Assembly (NCBI GenBank): GCA_039621445.1
Contig: CP154955.1
Location: 62,165,668 to 62,229,667 of the forward strand
Direction: 5' to 3'
Length of the DNA stretch: 64,000 nt
Source of the DNA: Euglena gracilis
Taxonomy: Eukaryota; Euglenida; Euglenophyceae; Euglenales
The notes beneath the pieces are model-generated. The model made no database searches. It saw nothing but the letters and a program-made list of their open reading frames with translations, and was not told the DNA's origin. Position numbers and translations under genes: made by a program. Shown piece by piece: positions 10,829-21,971 of the stretch. Position 1 is the first letter of the stretch, and each line of letters opens with the position of its first letter.

Positions 10829-10886
10829 CGCTGTCCGTGTACTTGATGCACCTGTACGCGAGATGGGGTTGGATTTGCTGAGATAA

Positions 10887-11651
10887 CTACGTCGGTATCA
10901 TGGGACATGCCCCATGGGGGGGTATTGGAGGTGGGCAGCTTGTTGGCTTGGGGTGGGGTATGCACAGGCTTGAGATGGCCTCTGAGGCGGGAAGAGGCGG
11001 CAGGACGGGGGGGGGCGGAGGCAGGCGGCAGTGGGGGGGGGTGGGAGGGCATATACCGGGAGGGGAGCAGGGGGGGGGAGGCGGGGGGAGGGAGGAGTGC
11101 ATGTGGGGGGTCGCCCTGTACGGATGGGGTTGCGGTTGCGGGGTGTGTGGATTACTTGAGGGGGGTGAGGGGGAGATGGAAAATGTGAGGATGGAGGTGG
11201 GGTTGGGGTGCCTCTCCTGGATTTTTGTTTCCATTACTGGTTGGGGGGGGGTTGTGCTGTTCCCATTGGAACTTGATATGACTGTTGAGACTGTTCCGCA
11301 TATGCAGCTAACATTGGCACAGGGACCGCATAAGCGACAGGTGGCGGTTGGGACTGAGATGGGGGCGGCATTTGTGCCTGAGAGGGGGGCGGCATTTGTG
11401 CCTGAGAGGGGCTGCATTTGTGCCTGAGGGGGCTGACATATGTGACTGAGAGGGGATGGCATTTGTGCCTGAACCATTTGAGGGGGGGGTGGCATTTGTG
11501 CCTGAGCCGCATAAGCGGCTGGAGGGGGTTGATATACCGCATATGCGGGCGCGCCTTGGGCTGGGGGTGCCGCGGCATAGGCGTGTTGGGGGTAGGGAGG
11601 AATGGCATACTGTATAGGGGGCGGACCGGGGCCGCGTCCTGGATTTTGCAT
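10887..11651 (-). CDS. Pro/Gln/Ala-rich ORF following pol
   Basis: A 254-codon frame from an ATG at 11651 begins MQNPGRGPGPPP and is Pro/Ala/Tyr/Gln-rich (QAQMPPPP-type repeats), with low-complexity Pro runs at the end. Immediately upstream on the minus strand is a pyrimidine-rich tract ending CTACAG (near 11696), a good 3' splice-site consensus, so the ORF may be an internal or downstream exon. In Ty3/Gypsy elements such sequences usually belong to Gag; here it lies after the pol stop, so it could begin a second, adjacent element. Function is not assigned. Confidence 0.4.
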   Translation of the reverse strand: MQNPGRGPGPPPIQYAIPPYPQHAYAAAPPAQGAPAYAVYQPPPAAYAAQAQMPPPPQMVQAQMPSPLSHICQPPQAQMQPLSGTNAAPLSGTNAAPISVPTATCRLCGPCANVSCICGTVSTVISSSNGNSTTPPQPVMETKIQERHPNPTSILTFSISPSPPSSNPHTPQPQPHPYRATPHMHSSLPPPPPPCSPPGICPPTPPHCRLPPPPPVLPPLPASEAISSLCIPHPKPTSCPPPIPPHGACPMIPT

Positions 11652-11769
11652 TGGGTCCGGGGACCAAAAGCAAAAAGTAGCTTTGATGAGCTGTAGAAAA
11701 AGAAGAGAGAAATGAATTGGGTTTGGGAGAAAAACACAGGGAGGGGAGGAAAAGGCCTATAGGCCGATT

Positions 11770-14288
11770 TCAGAAATTATTCACAGAAATGTCTATGTTA
11801 TTTCTTTTATTCCAGAGCTTCCAGTCCTGTTGGACATAACCAATAAAACTGGAGGCTGGCTCCCAGGTGTCCTCCTCTGGCCCATAGCCTTTCCACCTGA
11901 CCTTCCAGTAGTGGACTCCTCGATCAATTTTGTGATCGAGAATTTTGTCCACCACAAAATCATCCGTTTCGGGTAACTTGGAACGGGGCTTGAAATAAAG
12001 GCACGGTAGTGCTTTGCCATTAGGCGGGGAAAGATATGGCTTGAAATCATCCATGTGAACATCCTCGATCCCGTTGGGCAGTGCCACCCTATAGCGGCCA
12101 CTGTTACCAACGCGTTCGAGGATTTCACAGGGTCCGAGCCAGAGGGGGTCTAGCTTGGAATGCTGAATACGGATTCGGCTATTCCGAACCCATACGCGAT
12201 CACCAGCACTATAGCCAGGTGATTTGAATTCTTGTAAAAATTTATTTCTCTTTTGAGAATGGATATCAGTAATGCGTTTCTGAACAGTAGTTCTGAGAGA
12301 CTCTACCTCAGAGAACCATGTCTCACAGGTTACGCTACTTCGAGCTGGTCTCTCTGATGGTATATCACCAATTGCTGGGGGTCTCGCCCAAAAACAATTT
12401 TGTATGGGGAGTGGGGTAAAACTAAACCCGGTAGGGTGTTTATATAAAAGAGGGACCATGGCAAAACCTGGACCCAGGCCTGGCGCGAATCAGCCAGTGA
12501 AAGACGGAGCATATTTACAACAGCTTTCACTGCTGCCTCGGCGCGGCCATTGCCCTTCGGGCGATATATAATGGAAAAATGCTGTTCGATTCCCAGTAAA
12601 CCACATAGGGTTGTGAAGAATCGAGAGGAGATCAAATGATCTTGATCACTGACAATCTCATTCGGTAAGCCCATTAGGCATATGCACTTCTCCATAAATA
12701 TCTGCGCTAAAATTTGCGCGGTCAACCCTGCCTTTTGGCATGGAATGGCTACTATGTAACCACTCAGCCTACAGACGACAACAAAAACATAATCGTAAAT
12801 TTTGCCGTCTGATCCTTTGCAAGGTTCTAATTCCAGAAAATCCATGCAGAGGGACGTAAAAATGTCAGGGGGTACGGGGAAAAAATCAAGCGTACCAGGG
12901 GGGGTACCTCTGCGCGGTTTCACCGCTTGACAAATTTGGCACCGTTGCGAAATTTGCAAGCAGCGCGAATGCAAATCGTTTTCTTTCAGGGTTGTACAGT
13001 ACCTGCGACCCACCAAAGAAAGAAGTTTGGGGGCCCCAGGGTGACCTTGGTTGTGATAACACAAAAGTACTTCATCAACCAAGTCACGGGGTATACAATA
13101 TTTATATCCCGCATCATCGCGGTAAAACAACCGTAAAGGGGAAAGGGAATAATTATGTACAACCTCGCCATTGCGCAGTCTGTGCACTATCGTGCTATAT
13201 ACAGGGTCATGGGAATAATCCCATTCGCGAAAGAAGAGGGGGGAAGGAGATTCAGATCGCGTAATGCGACGGGGACCAGGTGTGCGGCCTCGCCGCCTTC
13301 TCCCCCGTATAGGAGAGACTGGCAACGAACGAAAAATCGATGAAACGGGAAAAGAATCCAACATATCGTCGGCTGCGTCATATCGACGTGCGAATTCATC
13401 AGCCTCTTGGCTTCCATGAAAGGTGGCATCACCTTCATCCGGGTTACCGGGGTAATGCCAGGGTGCTCGACTGAGCGGGTCTGCTACTTTTTGTGTATGG
13501 CCAGGGGTATATACAACCACTAGGTTGAACTGGCTCAAAAATTCATGCCATCGGCATCTTCGGCCTACGGATGACATGGCTTTGTTCAGATCCTCGGTAT
13601 ACCAGTGTTGAAGACTCTCATGGTCAGTCAACACCAGTATTTGCACCAAGGAGCTGGCGACCCAGCTACGGAATTTTTGTAAAATAAGTACGATTGCGTA
13701 CGTTTCCTTCTCACGGATACTCCATTTAACTTGGCCTTTGCCATCTTCACCTTGTAGCTTTCTACTGAAGAATGCTACAGGGCGCAATTCGTTAGCCGCG
13801 TTATGCTGGCTTAGAACACCGCCTACAGCATAATCGCTGCTATCGACTTCTAGCACATAAGGCTTGTAGGGATCCGCGATGTCGAGTACGACATTTTCAA
13901 GCATTAGCTTTTTAATGCTCTCTAGAGCTTCACGCATATCTGCGTCCCATTTGACTTTGGTATTTTCGGGTGCGCGATTTTTGAGTTGCCTCGATAGAGG
14001 TACCGCGATTTTCGCGAAATCTTTCATGTAAATCGCGTAGTATTGGGCTAATCCCAAAAATCCTTTCAAATGGGTGATGGTCTTGATGACCTCAGGTGTC
14101 CATTTCTTAATGGCCTCTAGTTTGCTAGGCGCCGCTCGGCGTTGGCCATTATTGAGAATGTGACCGCAAAACTTTATCGTTTCGCGAAATAAGTGCATTT
14201 TGGCACCTTTGACAAAGAGTCTGTGTTTGAGAAATGCGGCTAATACCGCGCGAACATCACGATAGTGAATGTCGAGAATATTCTCGTG
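11770..14288 (-). pseudogene. pol: Ty3/Gypsy pol with chromodomain, 5'-truncated and frameshifted
   Basis: Retroelement polyprotein from the end of the reverse transcriptase to a chromodomain. In order: RT thumb (FCGHIL, LKGFLGLAQYY); RNase H (VLEVDSSDYAVGGVLSQ, VLTDHESLQHW, DPLSRAPW); an HHCC zinc finger (HNQGH ... CQIC); an integrase core with DDE residues in CMDFLE, VSDQDHL and NGRAEAAVK; a GPY/F-like region ([10 protein letters not shown]); and a C-terminal chromodomain ([27 protein letters not shown]). This order is diagnostic of chromoviruses. The RT palm with its catalytic YxDD is missing because similarity stops at about 14288, next to a G/C-rich tract. A frameshift near 12376-12381, in a G-run on the plus strand, splits the frame between the integrase core and the GPY/F region. 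No flanking LTR pair was recognised. Confidence 0.9.
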
Positions 14289-15596
14289 TGTATTCGCTGA
14301 AGGAGGGGGGGGTACCCCTGATCAGTGTCGTGGCAACAGGGGCGGGGGCGGTGGGGAGGGACGGGGGGGGGGGGCTTCGGGCTCTGCATGGGGGACGGCA
14401 GGGGCATAGGACCCATCGGTCCAGCATAGGCGACCCCAGGCAGCCCCCAAACACAGCAGCGCACACTGGGCCAGGGGACCCCCCCCCCCCGGAACCAATG
14501 TTTTTATCATATGTTTTTGTGAAAAAAATAACCTGAAAATAAAATAGGGGGCACTTTTTTGAACCCCTCAAATTTTTTCCGGCGCTTCGGGGGGGGTCGA
14601 CCCTGCCCCCCCCCCCTCCCCCGTGGGCTGGGTGCCCCCCCGGGGGGGGGGGATCCAGCCCAGGAACCACCTACCCCTCGGGGCTTCTGACTAAAATAGA
14701 TGCCTAGTGTGCACAGCATCCATTCAGGGGTTGTAATCATTTGAATAAAATTTTCTGAAAAAAATAAAAAAGGTATAAGACACCAGCACAGTACCAACAA
14801 GTCATAAAAACAGAAACAAAATCAGACAATAACAATTCAACGTCCTTGGCGGGAGTTAATAGGTTGGTGGACATGACAGCAAAAGCAACAGGAAGAGCAG
14901 TGGTGTCGCCATTTCTTTGCGAGACACATGAGCAACACGAGGGAGTGGTCGGCCTGGCTGTGGAGCTGAAGGACCGCCGCTTGATCTCGCACATCTGCCG
15001 CACCTCCCACCCCTCAAGGCAGCTGCGCATAGCTTTCATTGGACGGGACGCCGGCGACCTGGCGCACTGACAGCAGGGAAATTCCAAAGCCCCCCCCCAC
15101 GGGGGTCCTGCCAGCTGGGTCCAACCCAGCAGCCGGTACAATCCACTCCCCTGGACACCCCGGGGGGGGGGGGGTCAAGCACCTTTCGTCCAGTCGGCTG
15201 ACTCCCAAAAACCGGCAAAAAACGCCCAACTCCAACTGGAATGTGCATTGTCAACCAAAATGCTGAGGTGAAAATCAAAAAAAACCCCTCAGGAATGGTA
15301 ATTTTTGCCCATGTTCGACCATGTTTGACCCCAGTTTTCATTTTTTTGGGGGTCCACACTTGACCCCAGGGGGGGGGGTCTGCTGCCTGGCTGGGAGCTG
15401 CTGGCTGGAAAGTAGGTGCTGGCGGCCGGCTGGACCCCCCCCCCCGGGCAGGATCAACACTGCCCTTTGGTAACCGATAATTGCTTTGCTTTGGGATTCC
15501 TTCGCAAATTTGTTCCTGCATTCTGTTCACAAATATCTAATGTTCCGCAGCGTTGGAGTTTGCGTGAGGGGTTGCGAGATCTTTTTTGAGGGGTTA
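14289..15596. other. Homopolymer-rich intergenic stretch
   Basis: Contains several C or G runs of 8-14 bases (14365, 14478, 14600, 14645, 15170, 15365, 15432) and no gene I can support. Frames at 14846-15070 (+) and 15036-15530 (-) show no recognisable domain. It separates the truncated pol from the last exon of the CofD-like gene. Confidence 0.4.
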
Positions 15597-15791
15597 TCAC
15601 GCAAAGAAGCCGGACCACTTCAGCCACCAAGCCAGTGGATCTTGGCACACACAAGACGGCGGATCCAAGTGGAACACAACCCGGTGGAGCGCCGTCCCGG
15701 GCACCAGCATGCGGTCGTTGTAGTGGTGGGCCTTGGCGTCGTCCCGGGGCACCTCCATCGCGATCAGCCCGAAATTGTACAGCGCCCGCAG
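15597..15791 (-). CDS. CofD-like terminal exon with stop codon
   Basis: Starts after CCCCCATAG in phase 0 and encodes [17 protein letters not shown]... ending FFA-TGA at 15597-15599. Joined to the previous exon it reads [17 protein letters not shown], as expected at the family's C-terminus. The last 20 residues are not family-conserved. Confidence 0.78.
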   Translation of the reverse strand: MRALYNFGLIAMEVPRDDAKAHHYNDRMLVPGTALHRVVFHLDPPSCVCQDPLAWWLKWSGFFA

Positions 15792-18700
15792 CTATGGGGG
15801 GTGGGGCAGCGACAGGGCTCGAAACCCCCGAGGGCAAATGACGCAGCGGTGGGTGGGAAAGGAAGACATCCTTAAGGGACAGGGAAATTAACTGTTGCTG
15901 ACTTGGGGAAATTACAATTCCTGAGCAAATACTTTAACACTGGCAAAATCCAAAAAAAAAACAGAAAAAGCAAAAAAAAATGCTGCAAAAGAGTCGAGAA
16001 ATCCTTCATCCCCCCCCCCACCCAGTCGGTCCAAACCTCCACCGCCTGGCCCCACCCTCCTGGGTTGCACTTCAGCATGGCAAAATGAAGACAATCCTCA
16101 AAGCGGACGGGAGGGTGGGCAGGGGCTGTCCCCTCCCCCTGACTTCCAACCATATCTGGAATCGACACACCTTGCGGAACCACTCCCACCGAAACTGCGG
16201 GGACCCCCCCCCAACTGGAAAAAATTTTTCCTCCGGCGCTGCACGCCGAGGTGGAAATGAGGTTTTTAATAGGCTTTTCGCTGATTTTGCTCCAAAAATT
16301 CCCAAAAATGGCCAAAAACGGGCATTTTTAGCCATTTTTGGGGTCCCCCAATAAAATTTCTGGCCCTTTGTGCCGGTCACTGGAAAAAAATTTTCCACTA
16401 GCTAGCCCTGCTAGCAGACCCCCCGGGGGGGTCTGCTAGAAATCCCACTAGCCAAATTCAATAGCAGTCCAGCCCCCCCCCCCCCCGGGGTACTGCAATC
16501 CCTTAAGCAGAAGCCTGCTGCGGGCTGCCGGAGCCCTGCTTGCAGGGTTTAGGGCTGCCCAAAGGAGGGCATCGGCCTGGCGGGCCTTGGCTGATTGGTC
16601 GGGTGAGAGCAGGGATTTTTTAAGACCGGGGGGGGGGCTGGCGATGCGGCCAAAGCTGCTTTGTGCCTTCTGAAACTCCTCGACTTTTTGTGATTGGGCT
16701 TTGGTCGTACGACCGTTGAACCGATTCCACTACCAAGTGTACGTCCGGCCCTGCGCTCTTCGCTTTCCCCCTTTTCTCCGAAAATGTGCAGGAGTAACAA
16801 ATAATAAATTTTCTCACCCTACTCCCTCATCCTCCTTGGGGGTTCAACCTCTGAAAAATCACAGCAGACTGCGATAGCAAAAATAACCGGGGGGGGGGGA
16901 GGAAATTGATATCAGAGGCCTTCAGAAAAATTGCGGAAAAATTGTGGAAATTGCGGTTTTTGGAATTCACAAATTTGGTCATTTGCAATATAGTTGTAAA
17001 TTTTGAGCCGTTATTCACATTTCGTTTTTCAACAAAAAGGTCCAAAAGCATGATTTTTGTAATTCTAGGATGGTGTTGACTCTGAAAATATGGAATTTCT
17101 CAGGGGAAAAAATCCAAAACTGGCAAATAATTAACGGAAACGTTGGTATCAGCCCAAAAAAACTGGTCCAGGGTGCGAAATATTTCTAAGTCGAAATTAT
17201 TTCCCAGCAGAAAATGGGAAAAAACCTAAAAAAGGCCCAGAGATTTCAAAATTTGTAAAATTTGGAAAATTTTGGCAAATTTGCAACAAAATAACAAAAA
17301 ATGCACCAGGGTTCCCTTGTGAAACGTTCAAGGAATGGCCGGAACTCATTTCGCCTTCCATCTCACATCTCAGGTTCATTCAGAGAAGTTGCGGAAAGGG
17401 GGAAAAAAAACTGGAAAACGGGGAGAAACTGCGGAAAAAATGTGGAAAATTGAGGGAAATTTGCGGATTTCAATTTCCCACCCCACTTTAAAAAACACAC
17501 ACAATTGAAATCAATCAGCAAAGCATCAGGCCCTCATAAAAGCACTTGAAAAACACAAACATGAAACAATGACAGTTTTGGCTGCCTAGGCTAGTGGGAC
17601 CTCAAGCCAACCCAACACCTTCAACCGGCTGGTTTGACCTCGAATGACTTGCCCCTATGGAATCCTTTGTACATACAACCTGGCTTAAAGGGGGTTGTTC
17701 ATTTAATCCATTCATTCATTTCCATTTGGACGTTTGTCGAGGTCGACAGCGGCATCGGGTTACCCATTCATTTGGATGAGCTCTGCATTTTCCCCTCCGC
17801 CTCAATTTCATTGCGTTTTTCAAAGGCTGCCAGCTGTTCCTTGCCTACTGCAGTCAGAAAGGCTCATCCAAATCGGTGGCTGCACCAGGGGACACCTGCT
17901 CCTCGTCCACGAGGGGGCTGTTCTGGAGGTACAGCACGTGGGTGATGTACTCCTGCGGCCCGTGGTGGGCGTCCAGCGGGTCCTCGTTCTGGTTGAGGGC
18001 AGGGTCAGGGGGCGGACTGCATCCACGTAACCCCCAAACCAAACCCCCTCCCTCCCAAATAATACACACTCCCCCCCCCCTTGGCCTGGGACAGGGCTGT
18101 ACGGGAAGGCCAGTGGGAAGTTGGTCGACCCCCCCCATGGGGATTTGGGTCGACTCCCCCCACCCACTATAGGGCCCACTCAAAAGAAATTCCTTCAACA
18201 CCGAAGGTGCCGAAGAAAAAAATTCGACCTAAAAACGGGCGCCCCTCAGAAAATACGGGAAGGCCTGGTGGGGGGGTTGGTCTCCCCCCCTACCACAAGG
18301 ATGGGGGTGGGGGGGGTTGTCTAGCCACCCATGGGGTTGTGAGGATTCCTGCACAGCCTGATCTGAGACGCCGCATGCCCCAATAATGTACCCCCGCCCA
18401 TGCCGAAAAGCTGAGAGGGGAATCAAAGAAGGCCAGAAATCATCAAATTCCCTCCCAAAACAGAATATTTTGGCGAAAACAAGTGGTACAACAAAATTGA
18501 GAGACGAAGTAAAGCACAAAGTAAAATAAGTGTCAAAAATAAATGTGAAAACTTCAGAAATAATGTCGAAATGTGTATTTTGGGGGGCCTTTCATTTGAG
18601 TTTGAAAAAAAGTGCCCAAATAATGCACCCCCCCCCAAATATTCCCCCAGCCCTGACTCCGGATGCCTGAGTATTGGGGCAAACATACCTGGGGTATATT

Positions 18701-18960
18701 AAATGGGAAGCTCAAACTTGAGTTTATTACTTGGCAAATTTTTCAAATGGGATGGCATCCCAAACTCAGCATTTTCACATTCCTTATTTTTGTACATTTT
18801 TGACGTTAATATTATATACATTATACGTTGATACAACCTTTTTTGGTGAACCACTCTGTTGTTTTGGAGCGAAATTGATGGTATTCGACGTTGCTTGATT
18901 TCTTCCCTCTCAGTGGTGCGGGAAGGGGGGTATATCACTGGGGAGCAGAAGTCCCAAGCC

Positions 18961-18993
<33 letters not shown>

Positions 18994-18994
18994 C

Positions 18995-19025
<31 letters not shown>

Positions 19026-19035
19026 ATATATATAT

Positions 19036-19110
<75 letters not shown>

Positions 19111-21899
19111 CATATATACATACATATATACATATATATGGCAGGTGTAAATTTTAGGACCCCCCGGGGTCCTAAAGTTGACCCCACGATGGCCACCCCC
19201 ATTATTTGAAGGAGTAGGGTTAGGTGCGCGCATGCTATGTTGCGCAACATGGCCATGTAGTGCAACATGCATGTGCGCACCTAACCCTACTCCTTCAAAT
19301 AATGGGGGTGGCCATCGTGGGGTCAACTTTAGGACCCGCCAGGGGGAGGTCCTAAAATTTATACCTGCCATATATATAATCTGGGGGGGTTGTGTTACTT
19401 ACCCCCCCCCTATGTCCAACGACCAGTAACCTCTGTCCTCCGACCGGGGGGGTGGTCGTTGGACATAGAGTAGTGACCAAAAAGGTGTCCTCTGACCGGG
19501 GCCAAAAATGCCCAAATTTTCCCTTCCGGCGCTTCGCGCCGAAAATTTTGGGCAATTTTGACAAATTTTTGTCCAAAAAGTGTCAAAAATGGCATTTGGC
19601 CAAATTTTTGGCCAATTTTTGGGCAAAATTTTTCGTCCCGGCGCTTTGCGCCGGGACCAAAAATTTGGTCAAACCTCCGAAAAGGTGTCCTCCGACCGGG
19701 GGGGTGGTCATTGGACATAGGGGGGTCGTTGGACATAGGGGGGGGGGGGTAGGAGAGGGTTTTACAATTTGCTCTCAAATGATGGCTTGCACGGCCTATG
19801 GGCTGCGTGCTGGTGTGAAAGGACCCTTCCTGAGGGCTGCGTGGGAAAGCCAGGGAGGGGGGTGCAGTCGATCCCCCATCTGATGAGATGGTGAGATGGA
19901 GGGATCCTCCCTCCCATAGCAGCACTCGAAAAAGAATTATTCAGTTCCGAATGGGTCGCAAGCACAAGGGCCTGGAGGTGCTTGGGCTTGTGCTGGAATT
20001 AGGGCCGGCTGGCTTACCCCCCTCCTCCAAGATCCTGGCTGTACCCGAGCTGGCCAGCAGAAACCAAAACAGGAAAAAAATGGGAAAAGCACTTTTTAAA
20101 ACACTGTCTTCAAAAAAAAAAGAGCACGTGACAACCTTAAAACCCGCCCCTGATACCCCTCAACGCCACCATTGTCACCCCCACAGGGCTCGCGCATTCC
20201 CATGGCAGTGCCGCCAGTGCGGCACGCCCCCTGGGCGTGGCAGACCGCCCGGACAACGTCCTCCGCCTTCATGAACTCCACCTCCCCGGCCGCCGGACCC
20301 CAGGCCCGGACTTCCGCCACGGAGATGATCCCGGGCGAATTGTTTCACCCAGGGGAGGCAAAGGATGATGAAAACCTTTGAAAAAGGTGAATTCAAAAGG
20401 TTGAGTGACCACCATTGTGGTTCCTTGTGCGTTATGTGGAAGCAGTCATGCAGCAACACAAAACTGCACCCCCCCCCAACGAGTCAGGCGTTCACACCTT
20501 CAACGAGTCAGGCGTTTTAGCAGTGTTGATGGGCGAGCAGCGGGGCTGCCCCCCCCCCTCCCCCCAGGGGCGGCCGGGCCTGACCGTCAGCCACGTGGTC
20601 TCGCGGTCGGCGCAGCCGTTCAGGACAAGGATCTTGGGGCACTCCAGCGCCGCGATGGCCTTCCCCTGGAATTGAGAGAGGTTGGGGGGTTGAGGAGGCT
20701 CGACCCTTCCCTCTTTGCAAAAAAAAAACACCTTGCAAAGTTGTGTCGAAGTTAAGGAACTGTCTGACTCAACTCAACATACCTACCCCCCCCCCCCGGG
20801 AAACTGTCACCTGACAGGTTGGGGACCCTGACAACTGCCTATCATGACAGGTTGGCCGGTACCAGGGACCCTGACAGTTTCCTGGGCGGGACTCTGACAG
20901 TTTCCCGGGTAGGGCATTTCAAGGGAAAGTCAATGAAAAATGACCCTGACAGGTTGGCCGATACCGCGGACCCTGACAGTTTCCCAGGCGGGACTCTGAT
21001 AGGTTCTCGGGCACGACAGTTTCCCGGGGGGGTTGTTTTCGGGGGGGGGGGGTATGATAGGCTGGCCGGCACCAAACCCTGAAAAATTCCACGGCGGGAC
21101 CCGACAATTCCTTGGGTATGATTGCTTTCCAATTGTTGGGGTGGGGCATAAATTTATTGAACAAGGACGGTTGCACCTGACCACACCTTGGTTATGCACC
21201 ACATCCATCATGCACCCCAATCAACAGGGGGGGGGAAATGCGCTCGCCCGGCCTCGGAAAAAATGCGCAAAAATGCGCAAAAATGCGCAAAAAAATGCGC
21301 AAAAAATGCGCATTTTTGGAAAAAAATGCGCAAAAATGTGCAAAATCCGAGAAAAAATGCGCAAAAATCACGAAAATGCAAAAATTACCCAAAAACATGC
21401 AAAAATGGCACCAAATTTGAAGAAATTATGTAGAATAATGAGGAAAATGTAAGTTTCAAAAAAAAAAGTCGAAAATTTCAAATTTTTGCAAAAAATTGCA
21501 AAAATGGTCAAAAAATGCGAAAATTTTAGAAAACCACGAAAAAATGTGCCAAAAAGCAAAAAAATGGTCGAAAAAAAGCGAAAAAAAGCAAAAAAAATGC
21601 GAAAAAATGCGCAAAAATGCGCATTTTTGGAAAATTTGAAAAAATGCGCAAAAAATGCGCAAAAATGCGAAAAAATGCGAACCGCATTTCCCCCCCCCCT
21701 GCAATCAAGCCGCAGACAGACTTGGCTAATTTCATTCCTGAGGTTTTAAGCACCGAAGAGCAGTCAAAAAGCTCCCCCAGGTTTTTTAAAAAATGAAATT
21801 TTGTTCTTCAGGTGTGTTCGCACCTAAATTCTTGTATGTCCTTCATGAGCTGGACACACACATGCGGTGTGTGCAAGCACACCCACACCCACACACCCA

Positions 21900-21971
<72 letters not shown>

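Noticed and set aside
20908-21710. CRISPR array or structured tandem array at AAAATGCGC repeats
   Set aside because: Repeat words are short, irregular and without unique spacers; the stretch is the interior of a TIR transposon.
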